Both the position numbers and the translations under genes were made by a program. A stretch of 64,000 nt of DNA from Pantoea sp. Ep11b (GTDB lineage: Bacteria; Pseudomonadota; Gammaproteobacteria; Enterobacterales; Enterobacteriaceae), in assembly GCF_040783975.1 (NCBI RefSeq), contig NZ_CP160631.1:2976001-3040000 (forward strand). Direction: 5' to 3'. This document shows, piece after piece, positions 1 to 10,272 of the stretch (position 1 is the stretch's first letter; the number at the start of each line of letters is the position of its first letter). The notes beneath the pieces are model-generated. The model was given only the letters and a program-made list of their open reading frames with translations. It had not been told where the DNA came from and did not search any database.

Positions 1-233
1 CCTCTGAGCAGCAGGACACCGGCAGAGAGATCACCCGCAGTAAACTGCGTCCTGGCGATCTGGTGATGTTCCGTGCTGGCTCCACCGGCCGCCATGTCGG
101 CATCTATCTGGGCAATGACAACTTCGTTCATGCCTCCACCAGCAGTGGTGTGATGATCTCCAGCCTCAATGATGACTACTGGAAAAAGCGTTACCGTGAA
201 GGACGCCGCGTGTTAAGCCGTAACCCGAGCTGA
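1..233 (+). CDS. mepS: MepS (Spr) murein DD-endopeptidase, C-terminal part
   Basis: The 3' end of a gene cut by the window edge; the reading frame with codons beginning at base 3 is open to TGA at 231-233. The translated end matches the C-terminus of E. coli MepS (Spr), an outer-membrane lipoprotein of the NlpC/P60 family that cuts D-Ala-mDAP crosslinks so that new murein strands can be inserted. The visible segment holds the two family histidines, in GRHVGIYLG and in FVHASTS; the catalytic cysteine lies upstream, outside the window. The end WKKRY...RRVLSR is also typical. It is followed by a strong terminator, so it is probably a single-gene unit ending here. Identification is firm; only about 76 codons can be judged. 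Confidence 0.93.
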   Translation, partial: SEQQDTGREITRSKLRPGDLVMFRAGSTGRHVGIYLGNDNFVHASTSSGVMISSLNDDYWKKRYREGRRVLSRNPS

Positions 234-269
234 CAATCACCTTCGATCTTCTCTCAGCCAGAGAACAGG

Positions 270-297
270 AAACGCTGCCTATGCAGCGTTTTTTTTT
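270..297 (+). terminator. Rho-independent terminator after mepS
   Basis: An 8-bp perfect stem (AACGCTGC/GCAGCGTT) with a 4-base loop is followed by a run of T. It lies 36 bases after the mepS stop and on the coding strand of mepS. Confidence 0.9.
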
Positions 298-353
298 GCC
301 TGTTCTGAGCGTCAGCGGTGACATAAGATAAAAGCATTGCATTTCAGATTATT

Positions 354-379
354 AACGAGACATTACGGACGTTCTCGTT
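354..379. promoter_or_regulatory. Inverted repeat upstream of pdeN, possible operator
   Basis: Perfect 7-bp arms AACGAGA (354-360) and TCTCGTT (373-379) flank a 12-base centre, and an AT-rich TATATT overlaps the right arm at 379-384. It lies about 75 bases upstream of pdeN. No T tract follows, so it is not a terminator. A regulator-binding site or leader hairpin is an inference; no consensus was recognised. Confidence 0.3.
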
Positions 380-452
380 ATATTCTCGGTCGCTTAAACC
401 GAAGCAGTCGTGCGCAATAACATAATAATAATTTGATCAGGGGAAGCACCTC

Positions 453-2015
453 ATGCCACTGTCGGGGGCGCTGCGGCGCCACACCAACTATCCTCGCCGT
501 ATCGCATGGAGTAGCGCGATGGCGGGCGGCTTATTTTTTCTGTTGTTTGCCGCACTGACGCTTCATCAGACCTGGCAAAAGCGCGAACGGCAGCATCAGC
601 AGTTGCTGGAAAAAAGCCGTACGGCATTACAGCAGACGCTCTCTTCGCTGCTCAACAGTACCCTCAGCCCCCTGCTTCCGTTCACCCAGACCGCCTGCCA
701 TACCATTAATCGTGAACTCACCTCACGCGCCGCCTTCGCCGGAAATCTCCGCGCCATCCTGCTGGTCAATAATGGCAACGCTTTCTGCTCCTCGGCGACC
801 GGCAGCTTCAGTCTGCCGCTCAATGTGATTGCGCCGCAGAGTGATATTTCGCGCGATCTCGATCTGCGGCTGATGCCCGGCACGCCGCTGCAGCCCAATA
901 AACCGGCGCTCGCACTGTGGATTAAAAATCCGGGCAACCTGCAGTCAGGCGTCTTCGCCACGCTGAATATCACGCTGGCGCCCTATCAGCTGATGGCGTC
1001 AACGCGGCCAGAGATCACCGGGGTGGCGCTGATCGACCCGCGCAGCGCCCTGACCAGCTGGCAGCCCGGTATCATCGAGCGTCAGAATCTGCCAGCGGCG
1101 CTGGATCAGCAGGCGCTGACAGGCTACCCGCTCCGGCTGGCGCTCTACGGCTCCACGCTGGCGTTCAGCGATTATCAGGCCATCCTGCTGAGCAGTCTGC
1201 TGCTGTCGCTGCTGGTGGCCGGGGCCTGCTGGCTGCTGCTGTCGATCTATCTGCGTCCGGGTAAAGAGCTGATTCAGGGCATGAAACGCGGCGAGTTTCA
1301 CGTTGAATATCAGCCGCTGGTGACCTCGCGCGATGGGCAGCCCTATGGGATGGAGGCATTACTCCGCTGGACCCATCCGACGAAGGGTGCGATTCCGCCC
1401 GATGTGTTTATTCACTATGCTGAGTCGCACGGCCTGATTATCCCCCTGACCCGGCATCTGTTTCAGCTGGTATCCCGCGATGCGCATCTGCTGTGCCATA
1501 CCATTCCCCGCCACGCCTGTCTCAGTCTCAACATTTCGCCTCTGCATCTGGCTGACAGCAGTTTCCGTCAGGATGTGCTGCGCTGGCTGGATACCATGCC
1601 TGCGGCTCACTTTAATTATGTGTTTGAGATCACCGAACGCGCGATGGTGCGCGACGACAATGTCGGCGAGCAGTTTGACTGGCTCCATCAGCAGCAGATC
1701 CATATCGCGATCGACGATTTCGGCACCGGTCACAGCGCGCTGATCTACCTGGAGCGTTATGCGTTTGATTACCTGAAAATCGATCGCGGCTTTGTTCAGA
1801 GTATCGGAACGGAGACGCTGACCTCACCGGTGCTGGATACCGTGCTACAGCTGGCGAAGAAACTGAACCTGAAGAGCGTGGCGGAAGGGGTCGAAACCGG
1901 CGAGCAGGCGGCCTGGCTGATCAATCGTGGTGTGACACATCTGCAGGGTTACATCTTCAGCCGTCCGCTGCGGCCGGAAACGCTGATAGACTATTTCCGG
2001 CGTTATAACGGCTGA
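453..2015 (+). CDS. pdeN: CSS-motif EAL cyclic-di-GMP phosphodiesterase PdeN (Rtn)
   Basis: A 520-residue membrane protein close in length and sequence to E. coli PdeN (518 aa). An N-terminal membrane segment (about residues 22-37) is followed by a periplasmic CSS-motif sensor domain with FCSSATG near residue 110, a second membrane segment (about 245-265), and a cytoplasmic EAL domain to the end. EAL residues are intact: MEALLRW, the NIS segment, EITER, IDDFGTGHS, LKIDRGF and VAEGVET, so active hydrolysis of c-di-GMP to pGpG is expected. In this class the CSS cysteines form a disulfide that restrains activity. The ATG at 453 has a GGGGAA ribosome site. The gene ends 24 bases before yejA, so read-through into yejABEF is possible. 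Lower c-di-GMP would oppose biofilm formation, which matters because the window also codes for a giant adhesin. Confidence 0.92.
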   Translation: MPLSGALRRHTNYPRRIAWSSAMAGGLFFLLFAALTLHQTWQKRERQHQQLLEKSRTALQQTLSSLLNSTLSPLLPFTQTACHTINRELTSRAAFAGNLRAILLVNNGNAFCSSATGSFSLPLNVIAPQSDISRDLDLRLMPGTPLQPNKPALALWIKNPGNLQSGVFATLNITLAPYQLMASTRPEITGVALIDPRSALTSWQPGIIERQNLPAALDQQALTGYPLRLALYGSTLAFSDYQAILLSSLLLSLLVAGACWLLLSIYLRPGKELIQGMKRGEFHVEYQPLVTSRDGQPYGMEALLRWTHPTKGAIPPDVFIHYAESHGLIIPLTRHLFQLVSRDAHLLCHTIPRHACLSLNISPLHLADSSFRQDVLRWLDTMPAAHFNYVFEITERAMVRDDNVGEQFDWLHQQQIHIAIDDFGTGHSALIYLERYAFDYLKIDRGFVQSIGTETLTSPVLDTVLQLAKKLNLKSVAEGVETGEQAAWLINRGVTHLQGYIFSRPLRPETLIDYFRRYNG

Positions 2016-2039
2016 TCGCTGACAGGAGAAGAGACCGCT

Positions 2040-3848
2040 ATGCTGCTTCGTTCCGGACTTCTGCTGCTGTGCGCCCTGCTCAGCGGTTCGCTTCAGGCGG
2101 TAACCGTCCTGCAAAGCTACGCCTTTACGCAGCTCGGTGAGGCGAAATATCCCCCCGGCTTCCATCATTATGACTATGCCAATCCCGATGCGCCCAAAGG
2201 CGGCAGCATCACGCTGGCGGTGGCTGGCACCTACGATAATTTTAACCGCTACGCCTCACGCGGCAATCCGGGCATCAACACCGGCGCGCTTTATGATGGA
2301 CTCTACACCAGCTCCGACGACGAACCGGGCAGCTATTATCCGCTGATCGCCGAATCTGCACGCTACGCCAGCGATTTCAGCTGGATTGAGGTTCGCCTGA
2401 ATCCCCGCGCCCGTTTTCAGGATGGCACCCCGATCACCGCCCGCGACGTGGCCTTCACCTTTCAGAAATTTATGACCGAAGGTGTGCCGCCGTTCCGCGT
2501 CGCCTACCGTGGGGTGAGCCTGAAAGCCCTGGACGCGCGGACGGTGCGTATTGAGACCACCAGACCGGACAGAGATCTGATGCTGGGATTACTGACGCTG
2601 CCGGTGATCGCGGAGGCGTTCTGGCATGATAAAAAGTTTAATGAGCCGTTAAGCGCCCCTCCGCTCTCCAGCGGACCTTATCGCATCACGCGCTGGAAAC
2701 TGGGCCAGTTTATTGAGTTCAGCCGGGTAAAGGATTACTGGGCCGCCGATCTGCCGGTCAATCGCGGACGTTTTAATTTCGACCGGATGCGCTATGACTA
2801 CTATCTGGATGACAATGTGGCCTTTGAAGCCTTCAAGGCGGGCGCTTATGACTGGCGTGAAGAGACCTCAGCAAAGAACTGGGCGATCCGCTATCGCGGC
2901 GGCAATTTCGCCAGAGGCAGCATCGTCAAAGAGACGACGCCCTTTCGCGCCGCCACCGATACCCGCTGGCTGGCGTTTAACAACGAAAACCCGCTGTTTC
3001 AGGATCGCCGCGTTCGTCAGGCCCTCTCACAGATGTTTGATTTTGAATGGATGAACCGGGCCCTCTATTATGGTGCCTGGCAGCGCACCAGCAGCTATTT
3101 CCAGAACACGGCATACGCCGCCCGCGGGCTGCCCGACGCAGAACAACAGGCCCTGCTCGCACCGTGGCGCGCCCGGCTCCCGCCTGAGCTGTTCAGCCAG
3201 CCCTATCAGCCGCCGGTGAACGATGGCAGCGGCTACGATCGCGCCAGCCTGTTAAAAGCCTATGACCTGCTGCAACAGGCGGGCTGGCAGATAAAAGATC
3301 GCCGTCTGGTGAATGCGAAAACCGGTCAGCTTTTTACCGTGGAGCTGCTGCTGCGCAGTGGCAGCAACATCGACTGGGCGCTGCCGCTGCAGCACAATCT
3401 TTCCCGGCTCGGCATTGCGCTGAACCTGCGGCAGGTCGACAGCTCACAATATCTGCGTCGCCTGCGCAAAGGGGACTATGACATGATAGCCACCGTCTAT
3501 GGCGCGATGCCGATTCCGACCTCCAGCCTGGAGATATTGTGGCAGTCTGACTATATCGCCTCGTCGTGGAATACCGCGCGGGTCCGGGATCCGCTGGTCG
3601 ATCACCTGGTGAAGCAGATTGTCGCGCATCAGGGCGATCCCGTTGCGTTGCGGCCGCTGGCCCAGGCGCTGGACCGCGTGCTGCTGTGGAATGCCTATAT
3701 GATCCCGATGTGGTACAGCGCCGAGCAGCGGCTGGCGTACTGGAATAAGTTTTCTCATCCCGCCATCAAGCCCGCCTACAGCAGCGGGCTGGACAACTGG
3801 TGGTATGACACGCACAAAGCCGGGCGTCTGCCGGCCAGCAAACGCTGA
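2040..3848 (+). CDS. yejA: Periplasmic peptide-binding protein YejA of the YejABEF importer
   Basis: A 602-residue extracellular solute-binding protein of family 5 (peptide/nickel/dipeptide type). A cleavable signal peptide is visible: a short basic start, a leucine-rich core (about residues 4-16) and a likely cut after LQA. The mature part carries the usual family-5 landmarks, for example [16 protein letters not shown] near the start, [27 protein letters not shown] and [11 protein letters not shown] near the end. In E. coli YejABEF imports the peptide-nucleotide antibiotic microcin C and is thought to take up peptides. The ATG at 2040 follows AGGAGAAG. The gene starts a four-gene operon: yejB begins 11 bases after it. 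The match in sequence and gene order makes the call firm; the natural substrate is not evident. Confidence 0.94.
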   Translation: MLLRSGLLLLCALLSGSLQAVTVLQSYAFTQLGEAKYPPGFHHYDYANPDAPKGGSITLAVAGTYDNFNRYASRGNPGINTGALYDGLYTSSDDEPGSYYPLIAESARYASDFSWIEVRLNPRARFQDGTPITARDVAFTFQKFMTEGVPPFRVAYRGVSLKALDARTVRIETTRPDRDLMLGLLTLPVIAEAFWHDKKFNEPLSAPPLSSGPYRITRWKLGQFIEFSRVKDYWAADLPVNRGRFNFDRMRYDYYLDDNVAFEAFKAGAYDWREETSAKNWAIRYRGGNFARGSIVKETTPFRAATDTRWLAFNNENPLFQDRRVRQALSQMFDFEWMNRALYYGAWQRTSSYFQNTAYAARGLPDAEQQALLAPWRARLPPELFSQPYQPPVNDGSGYDRASLLKAYDLLQQAGWQIKDRRLVNAKTGQLFTVELLLRSGSNIDWALPLQHNLSRLGIALNLRQVDSSQYLRRLRKGDYDMIATVYGAMPIPTSSLEILWQSDYIASSWNTARVRDPLVDHLVKQIVAHQGDPVALRPLAQALDRVLLWNAYMIPMWYSAEQRLAYWNKFSHPAIKPAYSSGLDNWWYDTHKAGRLPASKR

Positions 3849-3859
3849 GGAGAGAACCG

Positions 3860-4951
3860 TTGGCCGCCTATTTTCTGCGCCGGTTACTGCTGATTATTCC
3901 CACCCTGTGGGCGATCATCACGCTCAATTTCTTTATCGTCCAGATTGCGCCGGGCGGACCTGTCGATCAGGCGCTGGCGAATATTCAGTTCGGGCAGACC
4001 ACCGGTATGCCCGGCGGCGCGACGGAAAGCGCCGGTGCACGCGCCAGCGTCTCGCCGCTGAACCCGGCCGGGAATACCTATCGCGGCGCGCGCGGGCTGG
4101 ACCCGGAAGTCATTGCGGAGATCACAAAACGTTACGGCTTCGATAAGCCGATCTGGCAGCGTTATGGCGAGATGCTGTGGAATTATCTGCGGCTGGATTT
4201 TGGCGACAGCCTGTTTCGCAGCGCCTCGGTGATCGGGCTGATCAAAGAGAGCCTGCCGGTTTCGATCAGCCTGGGGCTCTGGAGCACGCTGATCATCTAT
4301 CTGGTGTCGATTCCGCTCGGGATCCGCAAAGCGGTGCGCAACGGCAGCGCCTTTGATGTCTGGAGCAGCGCCTTTATTATCATCGGCTACTCCATCCCCG
4401 CGTTTCTGTTCGGGATCATGCTGATCGTGCTGTTTGCCGGTGGCAGCTATCTCGACTGGTTTCCGCTGCGCGGGCTCACCTCCGCGCAGTCCGACACCCT
4501 GCCCTGGTATGGCAAAGTGCTGGACTATTTCTGGCATATCGCCCTGCCGGTGCTGGCTACCGTGATCGGCGGCTTCGCCACGCTAACCATGCTGACGAAA
4601 AACGCCTTTCTGGATGAGATCCGCAAGCTCTATGTGGTCACCGCACGCGCGAAAGGGGTGCCGGAGCGACGTATCCTCTATCACCATGTGTTTCGCAATG
4701 CGATGCTGCTGGTGATCGCCAGCTTTCCTGCCACCTTTATCAGCATGTTCTTTACCAGTTCGGTGCTGATCGAGGTGATGTTCTCCCTTAATGGCCTGGG
4801 GCTGCTGGGCTACGACGCTACCCTGCAGCGCGACTATCCGGTGATGTTTGGCACACTCTATATTTTTACGCTGATAGGTCTGCTGATGAATATCCTCAGC
4901 GATCTGACCTATATGCTGGTCGATCCCCGCATTGATTTTGGACGCCGCTGA
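3860..4951 (+). CDS. yejB: Peptide ABC transporter permease YejB
   Basis: A 363-residue inner-membrane permease with about six membrane spans and the conserved EAA loop that contacts the ATPase ([20 protein letters not shown], about residues 264-283). The N-terminus ([19 protein letters not shown]) is the first span. The start is TTG at 3860, chosen because GAGGAGAG lies just upstream, because the N-terminus then lines up with E. coli YejB, and because no ATG fits. The stop TGA overlaps the ATG of yejE by one base, a sign of coupled translation. It forms the membrane channel with YejE. Length is normal (E. coli 364 aa). Confidence 0.94.
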   Translation: MAAYFLRRLLLIIPTLWAIITLNFFIVQIAPGGPVDQALANIQFGQTTGMPGGATESAGARASVSPLNPAGNTYRGARGLDPEVIAEITKRYGFDKPIWQRYGEMLWNYLRLDFGDSLFRSASVIGLIKESLPVSISLGLWSTLIIYLVSIPLGIRKAVRNGSAFDVWSSAFIIIGYSIPAFLFGIMLIVLFAGGSYLDWFPLRGLTSAQSDTLPWYGKVLDYFWHIALPVLATVIGGFATLTMLTKNAFLDEIRKLYVVTARAKGVPERRILYHHVFRNAMLLVIASFPATFISMFFTSSVLIEVMFSLNGLGLLGYDATLQRDYPVMFGTLYIFTLIGLLMNILSDLTYMLVDPRIDFGRR

Positions 4952-5973
4952 TGCCGCTCTCTCCTCTTAACCAGCAGCGCTGGCAGCGCTTTCGCCATCA
5001 CCGGCGCGGCTACTGTTCGCTGTGGATCTTTCTGATCCTCTTCCTGCTGTCGCTGGGCGCCGACCTGATCGCCAATGAGAAGCCGCTGCTGGTGCACTAT
5101 CAGCAGCGCTGGATGGTCCCGCTGCTGTCTGACTACAGCGAGGCCGACTATGGCGGCGTGCTGGCGACCACGGCGGATTATCAGGATCCCTGGCTGCGGC
5201 AGCGCATCAGCCAGAACGGCTGGGCACTATGGGCACCGATCCGCTTCAGCGACAGCACCATCAATTTTGCCACCCGGGTTCCCTTCCCCTCGCCGCCGTC
5301 GGCGCAGAACTGGCTGGGCACGGATGCGAATGGCGGCGACGTCCTGGCACGACTGCTCTACGGCACCCGCATCTCCCTGCTGTTCGGCATACTGCTGACG
5401 CTTATCTCCAGCGTCATCGGGATCGTAATCGGTGCGCTGCAGGGCTATTTCGGCGGGCGGATAGACCTGATCGGGCAGCGGCTGATTGAGGTCTGGTCCG
5501 GGATGCCTGCGCTGTTCCTGCTGATTCTGCTCTCCAGCGTGATCCAGCCGGGCTTCTGGTGGCTGCTGCTGGTCACCGTCGCGTTTGGCTGGATGAGTCT
5601 GGTGAGCGTGGTGCGGGCGGAGTTTCTGCGAACCCGCAACTTTGACTATATCCGTGCGGCGCAGGCGCTGGGCGTCAGCGATGGCCGGATTATGCTGCGT
5701 CATATGCTGCCTAACGCGATGGTCGCCACCCTGACCTTTCTGCCCTTTATCCTGTGCGGTTCGATTACCACCCTGACCTCGCTCGATTTTCTGGGTTTTG
5801 GTCTGCCGCTCGGCTCGCCCTCGCTGGGTGAGCTGCTGCTGCAGGGCAAGAATAATCTGCAGGCCCCCTGGCTGGGCCTGGCGGGCTTTTTTACTCTGGC
5901 GATCCTGCTGTCGCTGCTGATTTTTATTGGCGAAGCGGTGCGCGACGCCTTTGATCCGGGCAAAGGAGCCTAG
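4951..5973 (+). CDS. yejE: Peptide ABC transporter permease YejE
   Basis: A 340-residue permease, partner of YejB. One span near residues 28-46 is followed by a long periplasmic stretch to about 135, as in E. coli YejE, then the five-span transport domain. The EAA loop is IRAAQALGVSDGRIMLRHML (about residues 231-250). Its ATG (4951) overlaps the yejB stop in TGATG and its stop TAG directly abuts the yejF ATG, so the two are certainly co-transcribed and probably translationally coupled. Function: half of the transmembrane pore of the YejABEF peptide importer. Confidence 0.94.
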   Translation: MPLSPLNQQRWQRFRHHRRGYCSLWIFLILFLLSLGADLIANEKPLLVHYQQRWMVPLLSDYSEADYGGVLATTADYQDPWLRQRISQNGWALWAPIRFSDSTINFATRVPFPSPPSAQNWLGTDANGGDVLARLLYGTRISLLFGILLTLISSVIGIVIGALQGYFGGRIDLIGQRLIEVWSGMPALFLLILLSSVIQPGFWWLLLVTVAFGWMSLVSVVRAEFLRTRNFDYIRAAQALGVSDGRIMLRHMLPNAMVATLTFLPFILCGSITTLTSLDFLGFGLPLGSPSLGELLLQGKNNLQAPWLGLAGFFTLAILLSLLIFIGEAVRDAFDPGKGA

Positions 5974-7578
5974 ATGACAACGCCCCTGCTTGCCATTAAC
6001 CACCTCTCTGTCGCCTTTCGTCAGGGTGAGACGCTTCGCCAGGTGGTGGATGATCTCTCCCTGCATATTGCGGCAGGTGAAACGCTGGCGCTGGTCGGTG
6101 AGTCGGGCTCCGGCAAGAGCGTGACGGCGCTCTCCGTGATGCGGCTGCTGCATGAATCGACGGTGGCTTATCCCGGCGGCGAGATCCTGTTTAACGGTGA
6201 GGATCTGCTGCGGGCGCCGGAGCCGCGGCTGCGCGCCCTTCGTGGCAACCAGATCGCGATGATTTTTCAGGAACCGATGGTGTCGCTCAATCCGCTGCAC
6301 ACCGTAGAGAAGCAGCTTTATGAAGTGCTGTCGCTGCATCGCGGGCTGCGGCGCGCGGCCGCGCGGATGGAGATCCTCAGCGTGCTTGATCGGGTCGGTA
6401 TCCGCCAGCCCGCCGCTCGGCTCAATGATTTTCCCCACCAGCTGTCGGGGGGAGAACGTCAGCGGGTGATGATCGCAATGGCGCTGCTGACAGAGCCTCA
6501 GCTGCTGATTGCCGATGAGCCGACCACCGCGCTGGATGTGACGGTACAGGCGCAGATCCTGACGCTGCTGCGCGACCTGCAGCGTGAGCGCAACATGGCG
6601 ATGCTCTTTATCACTCACAACCTGCACATCGTGCGCCAGCTGGCGGATAACATCAGCGTCATGCGTAACGGGCGCATCGTGGAGCAGAACCGCAGCCCGA
6701 TCCTGCTGAGTCAGCCGCAGCATCCCTACAGTCAGCAGCTGCTGGCCGCCGAGCCGGAAGGACGGGCGCTGCCGCTGCCCGCAGATGCGCCGGTCATTCT
6801 GCAGGTCGATCGGCTTGCGGTCACTTTTCCACGGCGGCGCAGCCTGTTCCGTCGGCAGGACGATGAGAAAACGGTGCTGAGCGGTCTGAGTTTCCGCCTG
6901 CGCCGGGGCGAAAGTCTCGGGCTGGTGGGCGAGTCGGGATCGGGGAAAAGCACGACTGGCCTGGCGCTGCTGCGGCTGATTGCCTCACGCGGTGATGTCT
7001 GGTTTGCGGGGCAGCCCCTGCATCAGCTGTCGCGCCGGGCGTTGTTGCCGCTGCGGCAGCGCATCCAAGTGGTCTTTCAGGACCCGAACTCTTCGCTTAA
7101 TCCACGCATGACGGTTCAGCAGATTATCGCTGAAGGGCTGGCGGTGCATCAGCCCGCGCTCGATCGGGAGCAGCAGCAGCAGCGGGTGATGGCGGTAATG
7201 GCAGAGGTGGGCCTGGATGCTGATAGTCGTCATCGCTATCCGGCTGAATTTTCCGGCGGGCAGCGGCAGCGTATCGCTATCGCGCGGGCGCTGATTCTGG
7301 AACCGGAGTTACTGATCCTGGATGAACCGACCTCGTCGCTGGACCGCACGGTGCAGAAGCAGATCCTGACGCTGTTACGCCGTTTACAGCAGCAGCGCCA
7401 GCTTAGTTATCTCTTTATCAGTCACGATCTCGATGTGGTGCGCGCCCTGTGTCACCAGCTCATTGTGCTGCGTCAGGGGGAAGTGGTGGAACAGGGCGAA
7501 TGCGAAAAGTTGTTTACGTCACCTGCGACGGCGTATACCCGGGCGCTGCTGCAGGCCTCGCCAGCTAGCCTGCGATAA
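5974..7578 (+). CDS. yejF: Double ATPase YejF of the peptide ABC transporter
   Basis: A 534-residue protein with two complete nucleotide-binding domains in one chain. Domain 1 (about residues 5-260) has Walker A GESGSGKS, signature LSGGERQR and Walker B LLIADEPTTALD; domain 2 (about 275-530) repeats them as GESGSGKS, FSGGQRQR and LLILDEPTSSLD. Both therefore look able to hydrolyse ATP. YejF drives uptake through YejB/YejE. The ATG follows the yejE stop without a gap, with AGGAG just upstream. The last 14 bases overlap the 3' end of the convergent gene yejG. Length matches E. coli YejF (529 aa). Confidence 0.95.
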   Translation: MTTPLLAINHLSVAFRQGETLRQVVDDLSLHIAAGETLALVGESGSGKSVTALSVMRLLHESTVAYPGGEILFNGEDLLRAPEPRLRALRGNQIAMIFQEPMVSLNPLHTVEKQLYEVLSLHRGLRRAAARMEILSVLDRVGIRQPAARLNDFPHQLSGGERQRVMIAMALLTEPQLLIADEPTTALDVTVQAQILTLLRDLQRERNMAMLFITHNLHIVRQLADNISVMRNGRIVEQNRSPILLSQPQHPYSQQLLAAEPEGRALPLPADAPVILQVDRLAVTFPRRRSLFRRQDDEKTVLSGLSFRLRRGESLGLVGESGSGKSTTGLALLRLIASRGDVWFAGQPLHQLSRRALLPLRQRIQVVFQDPNSSLNPRMTVQQIIAEGLAVHQPALDREQQQQRVMAVMAEVGLDADSRHRYPAEFSGGQRQRIAIARALILEPELLILDEPTSSLDRTVQKQILTLLRRLQQQRQLSYLFISHDLDVVRALCHQLIVLRQGEVVEQGECEKLFTSPATAYTRALLQASPASLR

Positions 7579-7885
7579 AGGTTTCGGCGATCGCCACGCC
7601 CTGATTTTTCAGGCAGCAGTTGGTCGCGCTTTCGTCACGACGGCGAATGAACAGGCAGGGCTGTCCTTCACACTCGGCCACTTTACAGTCAACCTGAATG
7701 CCAGCCAGCACCTCTTTCAGCTGCTGCAGGATCTCCCATGCCGGTATGCCGTCATGGCTGATCAGCCGCAGCGCCACAAACTCCTGATCATCCAGCACAG
7801 CGTCATCGGATTCGATGGTACTGTGGTGATCGCTGGCCCAGCGAAAACGCTGCGGCAGGCGATGCACGATTGAAAGTTGCAGCAT
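7565..7885 (-). CDS. yejG: YejG family protein of unknown function
   Basis: A 106-residue soluble protein that aligns with E. coli YejG (114 aa): LQLSIVHRLPQ at the N-terminus, a central ALRLISHDG, then CEGQPCLFIRRRDE and KNQGVAIAE near the end. Several cysteines are conserved (two in KVAECEGQPC, two in TNCCLK). The function is not established; in E. coli it has been linked only indirectly to antibiotic tolerance. The ATG at 7885 follows GGGGAGAG on the minus strand. Its 3' end overlaps the end of yejF by 14 bases in convergent orientation, so each transcript runs into the other unless terminated inside the coding regions. Confidence 0.85.
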   Translation of the reverse strand: MLQLSIVHRLPQRFRWASDHHSTIESDDAVLDDQEFVALRLISHDGIPAWEILQQLKEVLAGIQVDCKVAECEGQPCLFIRRRDESATNCCLKNQGVAIAETFIAG

Positions 7886-8028
7886 AATTTACTCTCCCCG
7901 GATGAGTGTATGTCGCAACGCACAGACACCGACGCGAAAACGGCCGGTGGCGGCGGAATCCGGCAGGATCTCTTCGCCGTGCGAACTGCAGAAGCGCATT
8001 TTTGCGACTCATGTCGCACTTCAGGCTA

Positions 8029-8057
8029 TATTTACCGCGTTCACACGCTGTTAACAA
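8029..8057 (-). promoter_or_regulatory. Candidate sigma-70 promoter for yejG
   Basis: Read on the minus strand: -35 TTGTTA (8052-8057), a 17-base spacer and -10 TAAATA (8029-8034). The start of transcription would fall near 8022, giving a leader of roughly 135 bases before the yejG ATG, which is longer than usual. Confidence 0.4.
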
Positions 8058-8130
8058 TCATTTTAGACGCAATATGGTTACTTTTTTAACTAAAAATCTT
8101 CACATTAAATAAACATAGTGCTGGCGCGCC

Positions 8131-8150
8131 GCCCGCCGGAGATGGCGGGC
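8131..8150 (-). terminator. GC hairpin after bcr, weak terminator
   Basis: Perfect 7-bp stem GCCCGCC/GGCGGGC with a 6-base loop, 16 bases past the bcr stop on the minus strand. There is no T tract after it, so termination would be inefficient or Rho-assisted; it may mainly protect the 3' end. Confidence 0.4.
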
Positions 8151-8166
8151 AGCAAAATGCGCCGAA

Positions 8167-9363
8167 TCAGCGGGAGGATGCGCGGGGCCGGGAAGCGTAG
8201 AAGAAGAGCAGCAGCGAGAGAGAGGCACAGAGCGCGATGGTGCCGACCATCGGCCAGGCACTGTTGAAACTCAGCAGGGAGAGCAGTGCACCGACAAACG
8301 CACCGACGCCAAACCGCAGCGTGCCCGCCAGCGACGACGCGGTGCCGGCCATATGCGGAAACTCATCCAGGATCACCGCCATTGCGTTGGAGGAGACCAT
8401 CGACACGCAGCCGATAAACATCGCGATGCCCATCACCAGCGGCAGAAAGCCCAGGTCAAAGGCGCTGACCAGCAACAGCCAGATCCCCATGCAGAACTGA
8501 ATCAGCAGCCCCAGCCGGAACATCGCTACCGGACCAAAGCGGCGCACCGCGCGGCTGTTAATCAGCGTCAGCACAAACAGAAACACCACGTTAAGACCAA
8601 AGTAGTAACCGAAGTTTTGCGGTGAGACGTGATTCAGTTCGATGTACACAAACGGCCCGGCATTGAGGAAGGTAAACAGCCCGGCAAAGGAGAAGCCGCT
8701 CGACAGCATGTAACTGAAGGCGCGCTTGTGACGAAACAGCGTGACGAAATTGCCCAGCGTGGTGCGCAGATGAAAGCGCTGCCGCTGCTCGGGCTTCAGG
8801 GTTTCACGGATCTGGGTGGTCACCAGCACGGTGGTCACTAACGCGGCCCCGGCCAGCGCCCAGAAAATGGCGTGCCAGCTCCAGAGCACCAGCAGCCAGC
8901 CGCCGATAATCGGGGCCAGCAGCGGCGCAATGGTGGTAATCAGCATCACAAAGGACATCATGCGCGAGAAGTCCTCTTTCGAGTAACTGTCCCGCATCAG
9001 CGCATTGATCACCACGCTGGCGGCGGCGGCCGACAGGCCATGCAGAAAGCGCATCAGGATGAGCTGGTCGATCGATTGCGACAGCGCACAGGCTGCGGCG
9101 GCACAGGCAAAGATCAGCGTACCGAGCGCGATCACGGGCTTGCGGCCATAGCTGTCGGCCAGCGGCCCGTAGATGAGCTGACCGATCGCGAAGCCCAGGA
9201 TATAGAGGTTGAGCGACATCTGCACGCTGCCGGCGGAGACGCCAAACTCACGGGCAATCTGCGGCATGGCCGGCAGATACATGTCGATCGATAACGGCAT
9301 CAGCATGGCTAACAGCCCCAGGATAACGACCAATCCCGTTGGCGAATTTTTTTCCTTACGCAC
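8167..9363 (-). CDS. bcr: Bcr/CflA family multidrug efflux transporter
   Basis: A 398-residue major-facilitator transporter with 12 predicted spans, very close to E. coli Bcr (396 aa), which exports bicyclomycin, sulfonamides and some peptides by proton antiport. Seen in the sequence: [20 protein letters not shown] in the first span, the motif-A type loop [35 protein letters not shown], and [21 protein letters not shown] chose the GTG at 9363, not the longer frame to 9444: AAGGAGAGGAG stands just before it, the N-terminus then fits Bcr, and the longer frame would run into rsuA. It lies 34 bases behind rsuA in the same direction, so the two probably form an operon as in E. coli. Confidence 0.92.
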   Translation of the reverse strand: MRKEKNSPTGLVVILGLLAMLMPLSIDMYLPAMPQIAREFGVSAGSVQMSLNLYILGFAIGQLIYGPLADSYGRKPVIALGTLIFACAAAACALSQSIDQLILMRFLHGLSAAAASVVINALMRDSYSKEDFSRMMSFVMLITTIAPLLAPIIGGWLLVLWSWHAIFWALAGAALVTTVLVTTQIRETLKPEQRQRFHLRTTLGNFVTLFRHKRAFSYMLSSGFSFAGLFTFLNAGPFVYIELNHVSPQNFGYYFGLNVVFLFVLTLINSRAVRRFGPVAMFRLGLLIQFCMGIWLLLVSAFDLGFLPLVMGIAMFIGCVSMVSSNAMAVILDEFPHMAGTASSLAGTLRFGVGAFVGALLSLLSFNSAWPMVGTIALCASLSLLLFFYASRPRASSR

Positions 9364-9397
9364 GCCCTCTCCTCTCCTTATCATCCTGACGCAGGCC

Positions 9398-10117
9398 CTA
9401 TTTTGCCTGCAGCTCTTTTGGCAGACCGATGCTGGCAATCTCATCTTCGGTCAGCGGACGGTATTCACCCGGTTCCAGATCCTCATCCAGCACGATCTCA
9501 CCGATGCGCTCGCGATGCAGTTCCACGACCCGGTTGCCCACGGCCGCAAACATCCGTTTCACCTGATGGTAGCGCCCTTCGCTCAGCGTCAGCCGCACGT
9601 CTGTCGGCGTAATCACCTCCAGCCGGGCCGGTTTGGTCAGGCTCTTCTCGTTGTGCAGCTGCACACCCGCCATAAACTGTGCGGCGGTATCGTCCGCGAC
9701 CGGCGACTCCAGCGTGACGCGATAGGTCTTCTCGCAGTGGTGGCGTGGCGAGGTAATGCGGTGTGACCACTGGCCATCGTCGGTCAGCAGCACCAGCCCG
9801 GTGGTATCGATATCGAGGCGCCCTGCTGCATGCAGCTTAAAGGCCATCGGCTCTTCGATGAAATAGAGAATGGTTGGATGATCGGGATCGTCGGTAGAGC
9901 AGACATAGCCCTGCGGCTTGTTCAGCATGAAGTAGCGTGGGCCGGTCAGCATCTGCAGGAGGTTACCGTCATACATCACTTCGTGATCGGGCAGCAGTTT
10001 AAACGCGGTATCGCGCACCACGTCACCGTTCACGGTGACACGCTGACCACGGATCTCGCGATGGGCGATGGCGCGGCTGATTTCCAGTTGCTGAGAGATG
10101 AATTTGTCGAGTCGCAT
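9398..10117 (-). CDS. rsuA: 16S rRNA pseudouridine(516) synthase RsuA
   Basis: A 239-residue RNA-modifying enzyme: an N-terminal S4 RNA-binding domain (about residues 1-55, [20 protein letters not shown]) and a pseudouridine synthase domain. The catalytic aspartate lies in [36 protein letters not shown] is the second family motif. In E. coli RsuA converts U516 of 16S rRNA to pseudouridine during small-subunit assembly. I set the start at ATG 10117 rather than the upstream frame beginning near 10261, because MRLDKF is the family N-terminus and the extension looks non-coding. The C-terminus is about eight residues longer than E. coli's (ends ...LPKELQAK). First gene of the rsuA-bcr pair, divergent from radD. 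Confidence 0.94.
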   Translation of the reverse strand: MRLDKFISQQLEISRAIAHREIRGQRVTVNGDVVRDTAFKLLPDHEVMYDGNLLQMLTGPRYFMLNKPQGYVCSTDDPDHPTILYFIEEPMAFKLHAAGRLDIDTTGLVLLTDDGQWSHRITSPRHHCEKTYRVTLESPVADDTAAQFMAGVQLHNEKSLTKPARLEVITPTDVRLTLSEGRYHQVKRMFAAVGNRVVELHRERIGEIVLDEDLEPGEYRPLTEDEIASIGLPKELQAK

Positions 10118-10272
10118 GAATTCGTTTTGCCTGTTACTGCGGAGGGAATCTGAAACGGCCTGGTTAACCGTTGAAAATGTGCGGGAAGTATAACGTGATC
10201 CACGCCAGCCTGACAGCGCGTTTACCGCCCTTTCGTGGCATAATTGCCACCAGTTTTGCAAAAGTGAGCAAC

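Noticed and set aside
5227-6723. A 498-codon minus-strand frame opposite yejE and yejF
   Set aside because: It covers two well-recognised genes on the other strand, is rich in Arg/Gln/His as antisense frames in GC-rich DNA are, and resembles no protein.
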